Positions 6,356-13,866 of a stretch of DNA of 19,480 nt are shown here, piece after piece. The notes beneath the pieces are model-generated. The model was not told the origin of the DNA. It worked only from the letters and a program-made list of their open reading frames with translations, and made no database searches. The stretch is from Pontiellaceae bacterium (GTDB lineage Bacteria; Verrucomicrobiota; Kiritimatiellia; Kiritimatiellales; Pontiellaceae), in NCBI GenBank assembly GCA_016937035.1, contig JAFGWS010000106.1, forward strand, positions 1 through 19,480. Reading direction: 5' to 3'. A program made the translations under genes and the position numbers. Positions within the stretch are counted from its first letter, which is position 1, and the number at the start of each line of letters is the position of its first letter.

Positions 6356-9085
6356 ATGAATTCGAAGAATAGACTAATACTCATGCTGGCTCTGGCACTC
6401 GCAGTGCCGATTATTACCATGGTGATATTGAGCCGCAATAAAGCAGAGGAAGCGGCCGCCACGCCGGCAAGACCCGAAGGACCGTGCGATATCTATAACG
6501 CCGCCGGCACACCGTGTGTAACGGCTCACAGTACTACCCGGGCGCTTAGCGCTTCCTACAACGGACCGCTTTATCAGGTAACGCGCCGATCGGATGGTAA
6601 GACGCTCGATGTCGGTATTGTCCAGCCCTCAGCCGGTGATGCCGGCGGATATGCCGATGCTGCGGCGCAGGATGCTTTCTGCAAGGATACAACGTGCGTG
6701 ATCAGCATGGTGTATGACCAGTCCGGTCACGGAAACGATCTCCTGCAGGCGCCGCCGGGAACGTTTGTCGGTCCGGCCAAGGGTGGATTTAATACGCTGC
6801 CGATTGCCGATATGGCACCCATTACGATCGACGGCCACAAGGCGTATGGCGTTTATGTGATGCCGGGCATGGGACTCCGCAACAACGATGCCGTCGGTCT
6901 GGCAATCAACGATGAACCGCAGGGCATTTATATGGTTTTCGACGGCACACATTATGACAACGGATGCTGCTTTAATTATGGCAACACGTCGACGAGCAGC
7001 GATGCCGTGGGCCGAGGTACGATGGATACGGTCTATTTCGGCACGTCCACCGCCTGGGGCAGCGGCGAGGGTTCCGGCCCTTGGATCATGTCCGATATGG
7101 AAGCCGGCCTGTTTTCCGGATACGATGCGAAACAGAATATCGGTTCCCCAACGATCGATTCCTGGCGCTTTGTGACCGGCATGGTCAACGGCGGCGGCGG
7201 GAACCAGTGGGAGATTCGCGGGGCCAATGCACAGGCGGGTGAACTCTCAACGTTCTATAAAGGCGTGCGCCCTGGCTCGAACGAAAACAGTTTATATTTC
7301 CCGATGCACCGCAAAGGCGCGGTGCAGATGGGCAACGGAGGCGATAACGGCAACGGTTCAGCCGGCACCTTTTACGAGGGCGTTATGACGTTCGGATATC
7401 CGACGGAGAAGGCGGTTCATGCGGTGCAGGCCAATATTGTGGCGGCGGGCTACGACGTGCATCCCGTGAACCTTTCGCGGATTACGACCTTCACACCGGG
7501 ATCGTCGCAGGAGGTCACCATGACCTTCAGAAATATTGCCGAGAAGCCCGCAACCGTTGAACTAAGCCTTGTTCTGCCCGATGGCTGGCACGCTGTGGTT
7601 GACGGTTCGAACGATTCTTCCAAGACCTTCACTGCGGTTGAGCCGGACACCAATGTGGGCGTAACTTTCCACGTTACTTCTCCAAAAACACCCGGCGGCG
7701 GATTCCTCTCCGGCAAGGCGGCCATGCTTAAAGAAGCCCCGCTCAGAACCGCAGCCCAGCGCGTAAGAAACGTTGAGCCGGTCAAGATCAACGAGGTTGC
7801 TGTCAACCCGACGGATTCGTTTGTCGAGCTCTACAACGCCTCCGACGAAGCGGTGGACCTCTCAAACTGGACGCTGATCAATACCCGCAGCGAATGGGCT
7901 CCCGTTACGCTGGCAACAATTCCGGATGGAACGCAGCTCGCCGCCAAAAGTTTCTATGTGCTCGGCCTCGCTGATTCCGGCCTTTCAACGCCGGCCTCGG
8001 CGGGAGAAACCACGGTCCACGTCCGCAGTACGGCCGGGCTGGCGGTAGGGCAGCAGGTGGATATCGACGGCGAAACCCGAACGATTACCGCCATCGGAAC
8101 GCCGGCCTCAGCGATGACGACGCTCTTCATTCCGAGATCGACCGGGCCGTGGCTGACGTTCCCCGTCGGTACGGACAACCTGCCGGTCACCCGCGCAACC
8201 GGATTCGAGGTCGGACAAAAGATCGGCATCGATATCGGCGGAAACGATGAAGTCGCCACCGTCACGAAAGTCGGAACTGCGGCAACGCAGACGACGTTGT
8301 CGGAAGCGGTGAAAGCCGGCGCGACCACCATCAAGGTGGCTGATAATTCCAATATGGGCGTGGGCGATACGCTGACCATCGGCACCGGCGGTCGAAAGGA
8401 AACCGCTACGATCAAAAGCATCATTTCGGTCAGCGCAGCACCGCCCGGCGGGCGGCGCGGCGCTGTGGGTACACCGGGCGAAATCGAACTGACGGCTCCG
8501 CTGAAAAACGACCAGATCGAGAGCGTCGATGTGTCCGACATGGGAACGGGTATTAGTTTTACACCGGCCACGCGTTTTGCGCACAAGAGCGGCGATGCGA
8601 TTCAGGCGCTGGGCAGCGGCCTTACGCTCGACCGTGCGCTGGAGGAGAATCACGCCTATGGAGCTCCGGTGGTTTATTCCGCAGACGCGCTCAACTTTAA
8701 GGGAACGGCTGCCCCGAACCAGTGGTTTGGCGAGCCGCTCTCCGCCAGTGCCGGATCGATTGCGCTGATGAATGCAGACGGCCAGGTGGTGGTCGATGCA
8801 ATGGTCTACGGGTCACAGCAAAGCAATTCGAGCGGCAATGGCACCATTACCAGTCCCGAGCTGGCTACGCTGGAAGGAGAACAAAGCCAGGGCGGCTGTA
8901 TTGTGGTCGTTCCCCGCTCGGGTCGCGATGGTTTTGGTCGGCGCAACGCTCCGGCAACCGGTGCGGTCAGCAAGAGCATGGGTCGATTCCCCGACGGCGC
9001 TGATACGGACAGCAACTGTACCGATTTCCTCGTGCAGAATAATGATGATGCTCCGACGCCGGGTGCGCCTAACCAGTACCGTTAA
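6356..9085 (+). CDS. GH54 alpha-L-arabinofuranosidase with NEW3-like and lamin-tail-like domains
   Basis: 909 aa from the ATG at 6356 (preceded by GGGGAG). Residues 7-25 form a signal anchor or signal peptide. Residues 42-368 match the AbfB catalytic domain (GH54), which releases L-arabinofuranose side chains from arabinoxylan or arabinan. The expected nucleophile Glu249 lies in WIMSDMEAGLFSG and the acid/base Asp330 in GNGGDNGNGSAGTFYEG. Cysteine pairs 44/54, 109/114 and the vicinal 204/205 match the three disulfides of the Aspergillus enzyme. The fungal C-terminal arabinose-binding CBM42 is absent. Instead there is a NEW3-like beta-sandwich (about 370-445), then a lamin-tail-like domain (KINEVAVNP at 477, SIALMNADGQVVVDAMVYG at 801) interrupted by about 240 residues holding related ATT-V/I-V...VGQ repeats. 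It precedes a VKOR-DsbA gene. GH54 is mainly fungal, so ancient transfer is possible. Confidence 0.9.
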   Translation: MNSKNRLILMLALALAVPIITMVILSRNKAEEAAATPARPEGPCDIYNAAGTPCVTAHSTTRALSASYNGPLYQVTRRSDGKTLDVGIVQPSAGDAGGYADAAAQDAFCKDTTCVISMVYDQSGHGNDLLQAPPGTFVGPAKGGFNTLPIADMAPITIDGHKAYGVYVMPGMGLRNNDAVGLAINDEPQGIYMVFDGTHYDNGCCFNYGNTSTSSDAVGRGTMDTVYFGTSTAWGSGEGSGPWIMSDMEAGLFSGYDAKQNIGSPTIDSWRFVTGMVNGGGGNQWEIRGANAQAGELSTFYKGVRPGSNENSLYFPMHRKGAVQMGNGGDNGNGSAGTFYEGVMTFGYPTEKAVHAVQANIVAAGYDVHPVNLSRITTFTPGSSQEVTMTFRNIAEKPATVELSLVLPDGWHAVVDGSNDSSKTFTAVEPDTNVGVTFHVTSPKTPGGGFLSGKAAMLKEAPLRTAAQRVRNVEPVKINEVAVNPTDSFVELYNASDEAVDLSNWTLINTRSEWAPVTLATIPDGTQLAAKSFYVLGLADSGLSTPASAGETTVHVRSTAGLAVGQQVDIDGETRTITAIGTPASAMTTLFIPRSTGPWLTFPVGTDNLPVTRATGFEVGQKIGIDIGGNDEVATVTKVGTAATQTTLSEAVKAGATTIKVADNSNMGVGDTLTIGTGGRKETATIKSIISVSAAPPGGRRGAVGTPGEIELTAPLKNDQIESVDVSDMGTGISFTPATRFAHKSGDAIQALGSGLTLDRALEENHAYGAPVVYSADALNFKGTAAPNQWFGEPLSASAGSIALMNADGQVVVDAMVYGSQQSNSSGNGTITSPELATLEGEQSQGGCIVVVPRSGRDGFGRRNAPATGAVSKSMGRFPDGADTDSNCTDFLVQNNDDAPTPGAPNQYR

Positions 9086-9093
9086 AAAACCAT

Positions 9094-9129
9094 CGGCGGA
9101 GTGCTTTCTGGAGCTGCACCGCCGTTTTT
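9094..9129 (+). terminator. Likely intrinsic terminator after the GH54 gene
   Basis: CGGCG...GTGC pairs with GCAC...CGCCG (bulge of two bases, 11-base loop) and TTTTT follows at 9125-9129. It starts nine bases after the GH54 stop and ends 12 bases before the VKOR start, so it may reduce rather than abolish read-through; a separate promoter for the next gene is not evident. Confidence 0.65.
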
Positions 9130-9140
9130 AAAGCGTCGCT

Positions 9141-10319
9141 ATGCAGAATAAAACCCTCCGTATTCAAGCGTTTTGGCCGTGGTGGCGCTGGGCCATTTCC
9201 ATCCTGAGCGCCGTTGCCTTTCTGCTGAGCATGTATCTGGGCTGGCATTATCTGACCGGAACGCCGACGATCGGCTGTAATACGGACAGCCCGTGCGACG
9301 CCGTGCTCAACAGTCGATGGGCGACGGTCGGCGGCGTACTTCCGGTAAGTGGACTGGCTGCGGGTGCGTATCTGTCGATGTTTTTAGCGGGTTTTTTCAT
9401 CGGTCCAAACACCGAGGCGGCGACGCGGCGTTTGTCGTGGAAGGCAATGCTGGTCATCGCCGGAGCGGTGATGGGCAGCGCCGTATGGTTTACGATTCTC
9501 CAGAAATCGATTGTGAAGGCGTTCTGCCCGTATTGCATGACCACACATGCGTGCGGAGTGCTGCTGGCCGGGCTGGTGATTTTCTTCGCTTTCAAATGGT
9601 CGGAATCCATCTTCAGGGCGGTGATCGGTCCGGTGTTGCTTGGCGTGTTCTTGGCCGGCGGATTGGCGGCCGCGCAGATGGCAATCAAACCTCCGGCGGA
9701 ATATATTGAGGGCCGTGCGCAAAATCAGCTGCCGGCCATTGATCCGCATCGCGCTCCGTTGGTCGGCTCGCCGGACGCTCCGCATCTCGTTTATCTGCTG
9801 TTCGACTACAAATGCCCGCATTGTCAAGAGATCCATCTCATGCTCAACGAGGTGGTTCGCCGGTTTGACAATAGCGTGGCTTTTGTGCTCTGCCCTTCGC
9901 CGCTGGATCGAAAATGTAATCCATATATCGTTGCCGATGCGGATGCGTACAAGGATTCCTGCGAGCTGGCCAAAATCGCTTTGGCGGTTTGGTTCGCCGA
10001 CCAAGACCGGTTCTCGGCATTCGAAAACTGGATGTTTTCGTTTGAATCGGGTGATCGCTGGGTCCCGCGTAGCCTGGACGATGCAGAATCAAAGGCGGTT
10101 GAACTCCTCGGTTCAGATGCCCTCGCGGCGGCGTTGAACGACCCGCAGGTTGAGCAATATCTGCAAACTTCAGTCCAGATATACGGCCGGACTGTGCAGA
10201 CCGGGAAGGGCGGCGTCCCACGAATGGTTTTCGATTCCAGATGGGTCGTTCCGCAGCCAAACGACGCAGAAGACCTGGTCTCGATCCTGAGTGATGTCCT
10301 TGGTGTTCCGTTGAATTGA
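9141..10319 (+). CDS. VKOR-DsbA fusion, thiol-disulfide oxidoreductase
   Basis: 392 aa. The N-terminal half (about 15-185) is a multi-span vitamin K epoxide reductase domain: loop cysteines 46 and 52 in GCNTDSPCDAVLNS, conserved Ser58, and the quinone-side redox pair Cys129/Cys132 in FCPYC. The C-terminal half (about 195-390) is a thioredoxin-fold DsbA-like domain with Cys225-Pro-His-Cys228 and the cis-proline region GGVPRMVF (Pro360). VKOR domains pass electrons from the thioredoxin partner to membrane quinone, as DsbB does, so the fusion should make disulfides in the periplasm on its own. No clear Shine-Dalgarno precedes the ATG. It follows the cysteine-containing GH54 gene by 55 bases on the same strand; a role in folding that enzyme is inference. 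Confidence 0.92.
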   Translation: MQNKTLRIQAFWPWWRWAISILSAVAFLLSMYLGWHYLTGTPTIGCNTDSPCDAVLNSRWATVGGVLPVSGLAAGAYLSMFLAGFFIGPNTEAATRRLSWKAMLVIAGAVMGSAVWFTILQKSIVKAFCPYCMTTHACGVLLAGLVIFFAFKWSESIFRAVIGPVLLGVFLAGGLAAAQMAIKPPAEYIEGRAQNQLPAIDPHRAPLVGSPDAPHLVYLLFDYKCPHCQEIHLMLNEVVRRFDNSVAFVLCPSPLDRKCNPYIVADADAYKDSCELAKIALAVWFADQDRFSAFENWMFSFESGDRWVPRSLDDAESKAVELLGSDALAAALNDPQVEQYLQTSVQIYGRTVQTGKGGVPRMVFDSRWVVPQPNDAEDLVSILSDVLGVPLN

Positions 10320-10344
10320 TTATCTGCCGGACACAGAAACAGAG

Positions 10345-10965
10345 TTAAGCGCTAAAACGGCAGGCATTAATGAAGGCCTGGACCTTTTCGATATCCTTTA
10401 CGCCAGGTTCAATCTCAACGCCGGAGCTGATATCGACGCCCCAAGGCTCGACGGCGGCAACGGCCTCAGCGACGTTTTGCGCGGTCAGACCGCCGGCCAG
10501 CAGAATCGGAACGTCCGAGGCTCGAACGAGATCGTGCGCCCGGGTCCAATCGCAGGTTTTTCCGGTACCGCCGACCGTGACGGGGTCATAGGAATCGAGC
10601 AGAAAGCGGTCAAACTGAAATCCGCACTCCATAAAATACATCTCTTCGGGTTTCAGCGCGCGCCAGATTTCAAACCCATGGAAGTGCTTACGCTCCACGC
10701 TCCAATTGTCCGGCAGTTGATGAATCTGTAAAACATCGAGTTTGGCGGTGTGCGCAGCATGCCGCAGTTCTTCTTCGGTGGGGCTGACAAATACACCGAC
10801 GCGTTTTATCCCGTGCGGCGTCTTCCATTGGCCGACTGTTTCCGGTGCGACGTAGCGCTTGGATTTCGGCCACTGAACAAAGCCCAGCGCATCGGGTTTT
10901 AACGCAGAAATCTGCTCAAGGTCTCCCTCTGAGCAGATTCCACAGATTTTAACAAAAAGGTTCAT
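10345..10965 (-). CDS. trpF: Phosphoribosylanthranilate isomerase
   Basis: 206 aa, the usual TrpF length. It catalyses the Amadori rearrangement of phosphoribosylanthranilate in tryptophan synthesis. The catalytic base Cys8 is in FVKICGI and the acid Asp124 in LLDSYDP. Phosphate-binding motifs follow as VGGTGKTCDW, ILLAGGLTAQNV and VDISSGVEIEPGVKD. QIHQ replaces the more usual QLHG, a small variation. The ATG at 10965 is chosen because MNLFVKICG is the conserved start; the open frame extends further upstream but overlaps the azoreductase gene. It begins seven bases after that gene's stop, so the two are cotranscribed. No other trp genes are nearby, so the gene is isolated from the pathway. 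Confidence 0.95.
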   Translation of the reverse strand: MNLFVKICGICSEGDLEQISALKPDALGFVQWPKSKRYVAPETVGQWKTPHGIKRVGVFVSPTEEELRHAAHTAKLDVLQIHQLPDNWSVERKHFHGFEIWRALKPEEMYFMECGFQFDRFLLDSYDPVTVGGTGKTCDWTRAHDLVRASDVPILLAGGLTAQNVAEAVAAVEPWGVDISSGVEIEPGVKDIEKVQAFINACRFSA

Positions 10966-10972
10966 CGCCCTT

Positions 10973-11635
10973 CTATTCGGTCTCGGGTTCAGAAACGTCC
11001 ATTTCGGCAATATCTTCGGCAATTTCGGACGCGGCATCGATCGCCATGGCCTTGTTTTCTTCACTGTTGTCAAAAAAGAGCGGATTCTGGCCCGCAGCCC
11101 ATACGATTTCGATATCGTCGATACCGATGAATCCGAAAGCGCTGCGGACTTGGCTGGTGAGTGCATCGCGGGCGTCGCCTTCTTTATAAATCCCGCCGGA
11201 AGCTACGAGCAGCACCACGCTCTTCACCTTATGCAGCGGCTTAATGCCGTCTTCTTTGCTGATCGAGAAAGTCAGCCCGGGAGCAATCACCTGATCCATC
11301 CAGGCCTTCATGATCGCCGGAACGCTGAAGTTCCACATCGGCATCGTCAGGACAATAACGTCGGCTTCGTTGAACATTTCGGCCTGTTTCCCGGCATAGT
11401 TCAGCGCCATCTCTTCGACTTTGGAAGGCTCATAGTTTTCGTCGAAAACGGGATACCAAGAGCGACGGAACAGCTCGTAGGAATAGAACGGCGGCTTTTC
11501 GTCGTACAGATTTACGTTCACCAACTCGGCGTCGGGCTTAAGTTCAATCAACTTGGCAAAAAAGGCGGCGGCCAGCTGCTTGGAGACCGATTCTTCGGTC
11601 GGCTTCGGGTTTGCGCATACATGTAAAATATTCAT
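10973..11635 (-). CDS. azoR: FMN-dependent NADH-azoreductase family flavoprotein
   Basis: 220 aa flavodoxin-like fold protein of the AzoR/quinone reductase family, a cytosolic two-electron reductase of quinones and azo compounds using FMN and NADH. The FMN-phosphate loop is CANPKPTEESVSKQ near the N-terminus. Further family signatures are ADVIVLTMPMWNFSVPAIMKAW, APGLTFSISKEDG, LLVASGGIY and FGFIGIDDIEIV. The ATG at 11635 lies eight bases after AGGAG; a GTG at 11638 is in frame but closer than ideal. The acidic C-terminal tail (SEIAEDIAEMDVSEPETE) extends past the usual fold. It is first in an operon with trpF, probably coincidental in function. A promoter is proposed at 11695-11723. Confidence 0.87.
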   Translation of the reverse strand: MNILHVCANPKPTEESVSKQLAAAFFAKLIELKPDAELVNVNLYDEKPPFYSYELFRRSWYPVFDENYEPSKVEEMALNYAGKQAEMFNEADVIVLTMPMWNFSVPAIMKAWMDQVIAPGLTFSISKEDGIKPLHKVKSVVLLVASGGIYKEGDARDALTSQVRSAFGFIGIDDIEIVWAAGQNPLFFDNSEENKAMAIDAASEIAEDIAEMDVSEPETE

Positions 11636-11694
11636 CACAGAAACTCCTTATCTCTCCGTTTTAAAGGGTTTTTCTAAATCAGGGGACCAGTTAT

Positions 11695-11723
11695 AACCTA
11701 TTTGGGGAACCTCTTACAATCAA
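11695..11723 (-). promoter_or_regulatory. Putative promoter of azoreductase-trpF
   Basis: On the minus strand TTGATT (11718-11723), 17 bases, TAGGTT (11695-11700), giving a leader of about 50 bases. The -10 box is poor by itself; the call rests on the shared TTGATT-N17 layout. Confidence 0.45.
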
Positions 11724-11761
11724 TAAGCCGGAAAAGCGATGCGTCCGAAATTCCTGTGCAC

Positions 11762-11789
11762 TTGAATATCTACGGCGCAGCGCTATAGT
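11762..11789 (+). promoter_or_regulatory. Putative promoter of tcdA
   Basis: TTGAAT (11762-11767), 16 bases, TATAGT (11784-11789). The start would fall near 11796, only a few bases before the GAGG ribosome-binding site at 11801, giving a very short leader. Confidence 0.55.
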
Positions 11790-11809
11790 TTTCCCCCTTT
11801 GAGGAAATG

Positions 11810-12616
11810 ATGAGCGATACAACTTCCATGGAAACCGGCGGATTTCAACAGCGCTTCGGCGGATTGTTCCGACTCTACGGCGAGGCCGCCGTGGAAAAAC
11901 TGCGCTGCGCGCATGTGCTGATTGTCGGTATCGGCGGAGTCGGCTCCTGGGTGGTCGAAGCGCTCGCCCGCAGCGGCATCGGACGGCTTACACTCGTCGA
12001 CTGGGACGACATCTGCTTCTCCAATACCAACCGCCAAATTCATGCCATGACCGGAACCGCCGGCCGTGCCAAGGTGGACATTCTCGCGGAGCGTATTCGA
12101 CTGATTAATCCGCTGTGCACGGTTACGCCGATCCGCGAATACTATTCCGAAAAAAACGCTGACGAACTGATCTCACCCGATCTCTCCTACGTCGTTGATG
12201 CCATTGACCACAAAAATGCCAAGATCCATCTGATCACCCACTGCAAGCAGCTCGGCGTTCCGATTATTGTTTCCGGCGGAGCAGGGGGACGGGTGGATCC
12301 CTCGCAGGTACGCATCACCGATCTGCGCGACTCCTATAACGATCCTCTGCTCGCGGCCATCCGCAAACAGCTGCGCCGCAATCTCGGAATGCATGGTCAG
12401 CACAAGAAAAAGTTTCAGATTCCCTGCGCGTTTTCCGCAGAAAGCATTCGGTATCCCGACGCCGACGGCGGCATCTGCTTCCATAAACCGCCGACCGACG
12501 TACCGCCTCGGCAGCTTGACAGTCGCCCCGGGTTCGGTGCCGCCGTGTTTGTGACCGGCAGCTTCGGCTTTGCAATCGCTGCGCGGATTATCAACGATCT
12601 TGTCGAAGACTCATAA
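11810..12616 (+). CDS. tcdA: tRNA threonylcarbamoyladenosine dehydratase (TcdA/CsdL)
   Basis: 268 aa E1-like (ThiF/MoeB superfamily) enzyme. TcdA uses ATP to dehydrate t6A at position 37 of ANN-decoding tRNAs to the cyclic form ct6A. The opening RFGGLFRLYG and the nucleotide-binding VLIVGIGGVGSWVVEALARSGIG are diagnostic, followed by LVDWDDICFSNTNRQIHA, a YVVDAIDH crossover region, VSGGAGGRVDP and the C-terminal FGAAVFVTGSFGF. It lacks the CxxC zinc pairs of MoeB/ThiF, fitting TcdA. Two ATGs are adjacent (11807, 11810); 11810 is chosen because GAGG at 11801-11804 then has a five-base spacer. The cysteine-desulfurase partner (CsdA/CsdE) is not in the window. Confidence 0.92.
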   Translation: MSDTTSMETGGFQQRFGGLFRLYGEAAVEKLRCAHVLIVGIGGVGSWVVEALARSGIGRLTLVDWDDICFSNTNRQIHAMTGTAGRAKVDILAERIRLINPLCTVTPIREYYSEKNADELISPDLSYVVDAIDHKNAKIHLITHCKQLGVPIIVSGGAGGRVDPSQVRITDLRDSYNDPLLAAIRKQLRRNLGMHGQHKKKFQIPCAFSAESIRYPDADGGICFHKPPTDVPPRQLDSRPGFGAAVFVTGSFGFAIAARIINDLVEDS

Positions 12617-12625
12617 ACCCTGAGG

Positions 12626-12668
12626 AAATCATTCTGCCCTTAAATCATTTTGTCCTAATCATTCTGTC
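12626..12668. repeat. Three tandem copies of an AATCATTYTGYC motif
   Basis: AAATCATTCTGCCCTT (12626-12641), AAATCATTTTGTCCT (12642-12656) and AATCATTCTGTC (12657-12668) follow head to tail between the convergent tcdA and GreA/B-like genes. Units differ by C/T changes only. They form no hairpin with a T-run, so they are not a normal terminator. Confidence 0.7.
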
Positions 12669-12677
12669 AACCCCCCG

Positions 12678-13142
12678 TCAACACACCGAGAGAATGATGC
12701 CCTCCAGGCCGGAGGGAAGCTCGACAAAGCCCGCTTCAATATTGCCCATCAGCGCGGTGCCCAGCGGAGAATTGGGCGTTATCACGGTGGTTTGCTGTCC
12801 GTCAACATTCACCTCAGTACCGCCGCCGCAGGAGAGCAGCAGATATTGATCGGTCTCTCCGCCCATCTCCACTTCAACCAGCGCACCGATGTCGATCTCC
12901 TGCCCGGTGAAATCCTCGACCTTCATCGCCTTGAGTTCATCCAGCTGATGCTTGAGATCCATACAGTGACGCGCATAGCCGTGGGCGAGGAAAGCGGCCT
13001 CATAGCCCGTGGTATCGCGCTGTTTATCGGCATTCGCGGCACTGAACGTGGTCGCTGCGTTGGAGATGACGTTCGCCTGCGCCTGACGTACCAGCTCCTC
13101 TTCCAGCTTTTGGATGACCGCCTCTATGATGAATTCTTTCAT
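12678..13142 (-). CDS. GreA/GreB-family transcription elongation factor-like protein
   Basis: 154 aa. The C-terminal half (about 83-154) is the FKBP-like GreA/GreB domain that docks on RNA polymerase, with IDIGALVEVEMGG and the hallmark ITPNSPLGTALMG. The N-terminal half is helical, with NADKQRDTTGYEAAFLAHGYA, which matches the short Gre-like family whose members carry an EnKYDTRGLEA-type segment in place of the classical GreA coiled-coil tip. True transcript-cleavage activity is therefore uncertain; the RDTTGYE segment could supply acidic residues. The ATG at 13142 has no visible Shine-Dalgarno. A longer start at 13235 would overlap pyrE by 52 bases. It lies 41 bases after pyrE, so cotranscription and coupling are likely. 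Confidence 0.8.
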   Translation of the reverse strand: MKEFIIEAVIQKLEEELVRQAQANVISNAATTFSAANADKQRDTTGYEAAFLAHGYARHCMDLKHQLDELKAMKVEDFTGQEIDIGALVEVEMGGETDQYLLLSCGGGTEVNVDGQQTTVITPNSPLGTALMGNIEAGFVELPSGLEGIILSVC

Positions 13143-13183
13143 GGAGGCGGGTTTATACCCGCTCAAAACAAAAAGTTGAACAC

Positions 13184-13759
13184 TTATTTGCTGCCCGGAT
13201 GAACCAACTCCAGCCCTTCCCGACAGAGCGGACAATCCGACGGATCGTACGTGACCGGCTCAATATCCAGCAGACTCACGAGCGGAACATCAAACTCGGC
13301 CTTTCCTCCACTGCGGTTGACCAGAATGCCGATGGCGCTCACCACGCCGCCGTTTTCCTTCACAATATCGATCGTCTCCTGAACGCGACCCCCGCGGGTC
13401 ACCACATCTTCTGCCACCACAAAGCATTCGCCTTCTTTAATCTTAAAGCGGCGCAGCTTCAGCGCGTTGTTTTCCTTCTCCACAAAAATAAAACGAACGC
13501 CCAGTGCACGCGCCACATCGTGACCGATCGTAATGCCGCCCATTGCCGGTGCAATCACGGTATCCACTTCCAGATCCTGAAGCTCCTGCTTCATCTTTTC
13601 CACCAGCGCTTCGCAGAGCTGACCCGCAATCCGCGGATACTGAAGCACCAGCGCACACTGGAAAAACCGATTACTGTGCAGCCCCGACCGCAGTTCAAAA
13701 TGGCCGTTCAACAGCGCGCCGGTCTTCTCGAATATTTTTAATACATCTTCCTGTTTCAC
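13184..13759 (-). CDS. pyrE: Orotate phosphoribosyltransferase
   Basis: 191 aa. PyrE joins orotate to PRPP to make orotidine 5'-phosphate in pyrimidine synthesis. The PRPP-binding signature FVVAEDVVTRGGR is at residues 113-125. The substrate loop GHFELRSGLHSNRFFQ (19-34), APAMGGITIGHDVARALG (70-87) and FVEKENNALKLRR also match the family. The C-terminal CPLCREGLELVHPGSK is typical of the Thermus-like PyrE subtype with a CPLC motif. The start is a GTG at 13759 with GGAG seven bases upstream; an in-frame TTG at 13777 is less likely. A promoter at 13781-13809 directly abuts the terminator of the pilin operon. Confidence 0.95.
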   Translation of the reverse strand: MKQEDVLKIFEKTGALLNGHFELRSGLHSNRFFQCALVLQYPRIAGQLCEALVEKMKQELQDLEVDTVIAPAMGGITIGHDVARALGVRFIFVEKENNALKLRRFKIKEGECFVVAEDVVTRGGRVQETIDIVKENGGVVSAIGILVNRSGGKAEFDVPLVSLLDIEPVTYDPSDCPLCREGLELVHPGSK

Positions 13760-13780
13760 TACTCGTCTCCAATACAAAGT

Positions 13781-13809
13781 TTATTAAATCAGTAAGCTCC
13801 CAAAATCAA
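13781..13809 (-). promoter_or_regulatory. Putative promoter of pyrE
   Basis: On the minus strand TTGATT (13804-13809), 17 bases, TAATAA (13781-13786). The predicted start near 13774 leaves a leader of about 15 bases that holds the GGAG site. It is one of the best promoter matches in the window. Confidence 0.65.
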
Positions 13810-13844
13810 AAGTCCGCCCGAACTACAATCGTACAGGCGGACTT
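13810..13844 (-). terminator. Intrinsic terminator of the pilin operon
   Basis: A perfect 9-bp stem AAGTCCGCC/GGCGGACTT with a 17-base loop lies 22 bases after the pilX-like stop. On the minus strand it continues directly into TTGATTTT, a T-rich tail that also forms the -35 box of the pyrE promoter. Confidence 0.75.
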
Positions 13845-13866
13845 ATATCATGCAAAAACAGCTCAG

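Noticed and set aside
7954..8653. Long antisense frames inside the GH54 gene
   Set aside because: They mirror the repeat-rich insertion of the sense protein, which explains their low-complexity look.
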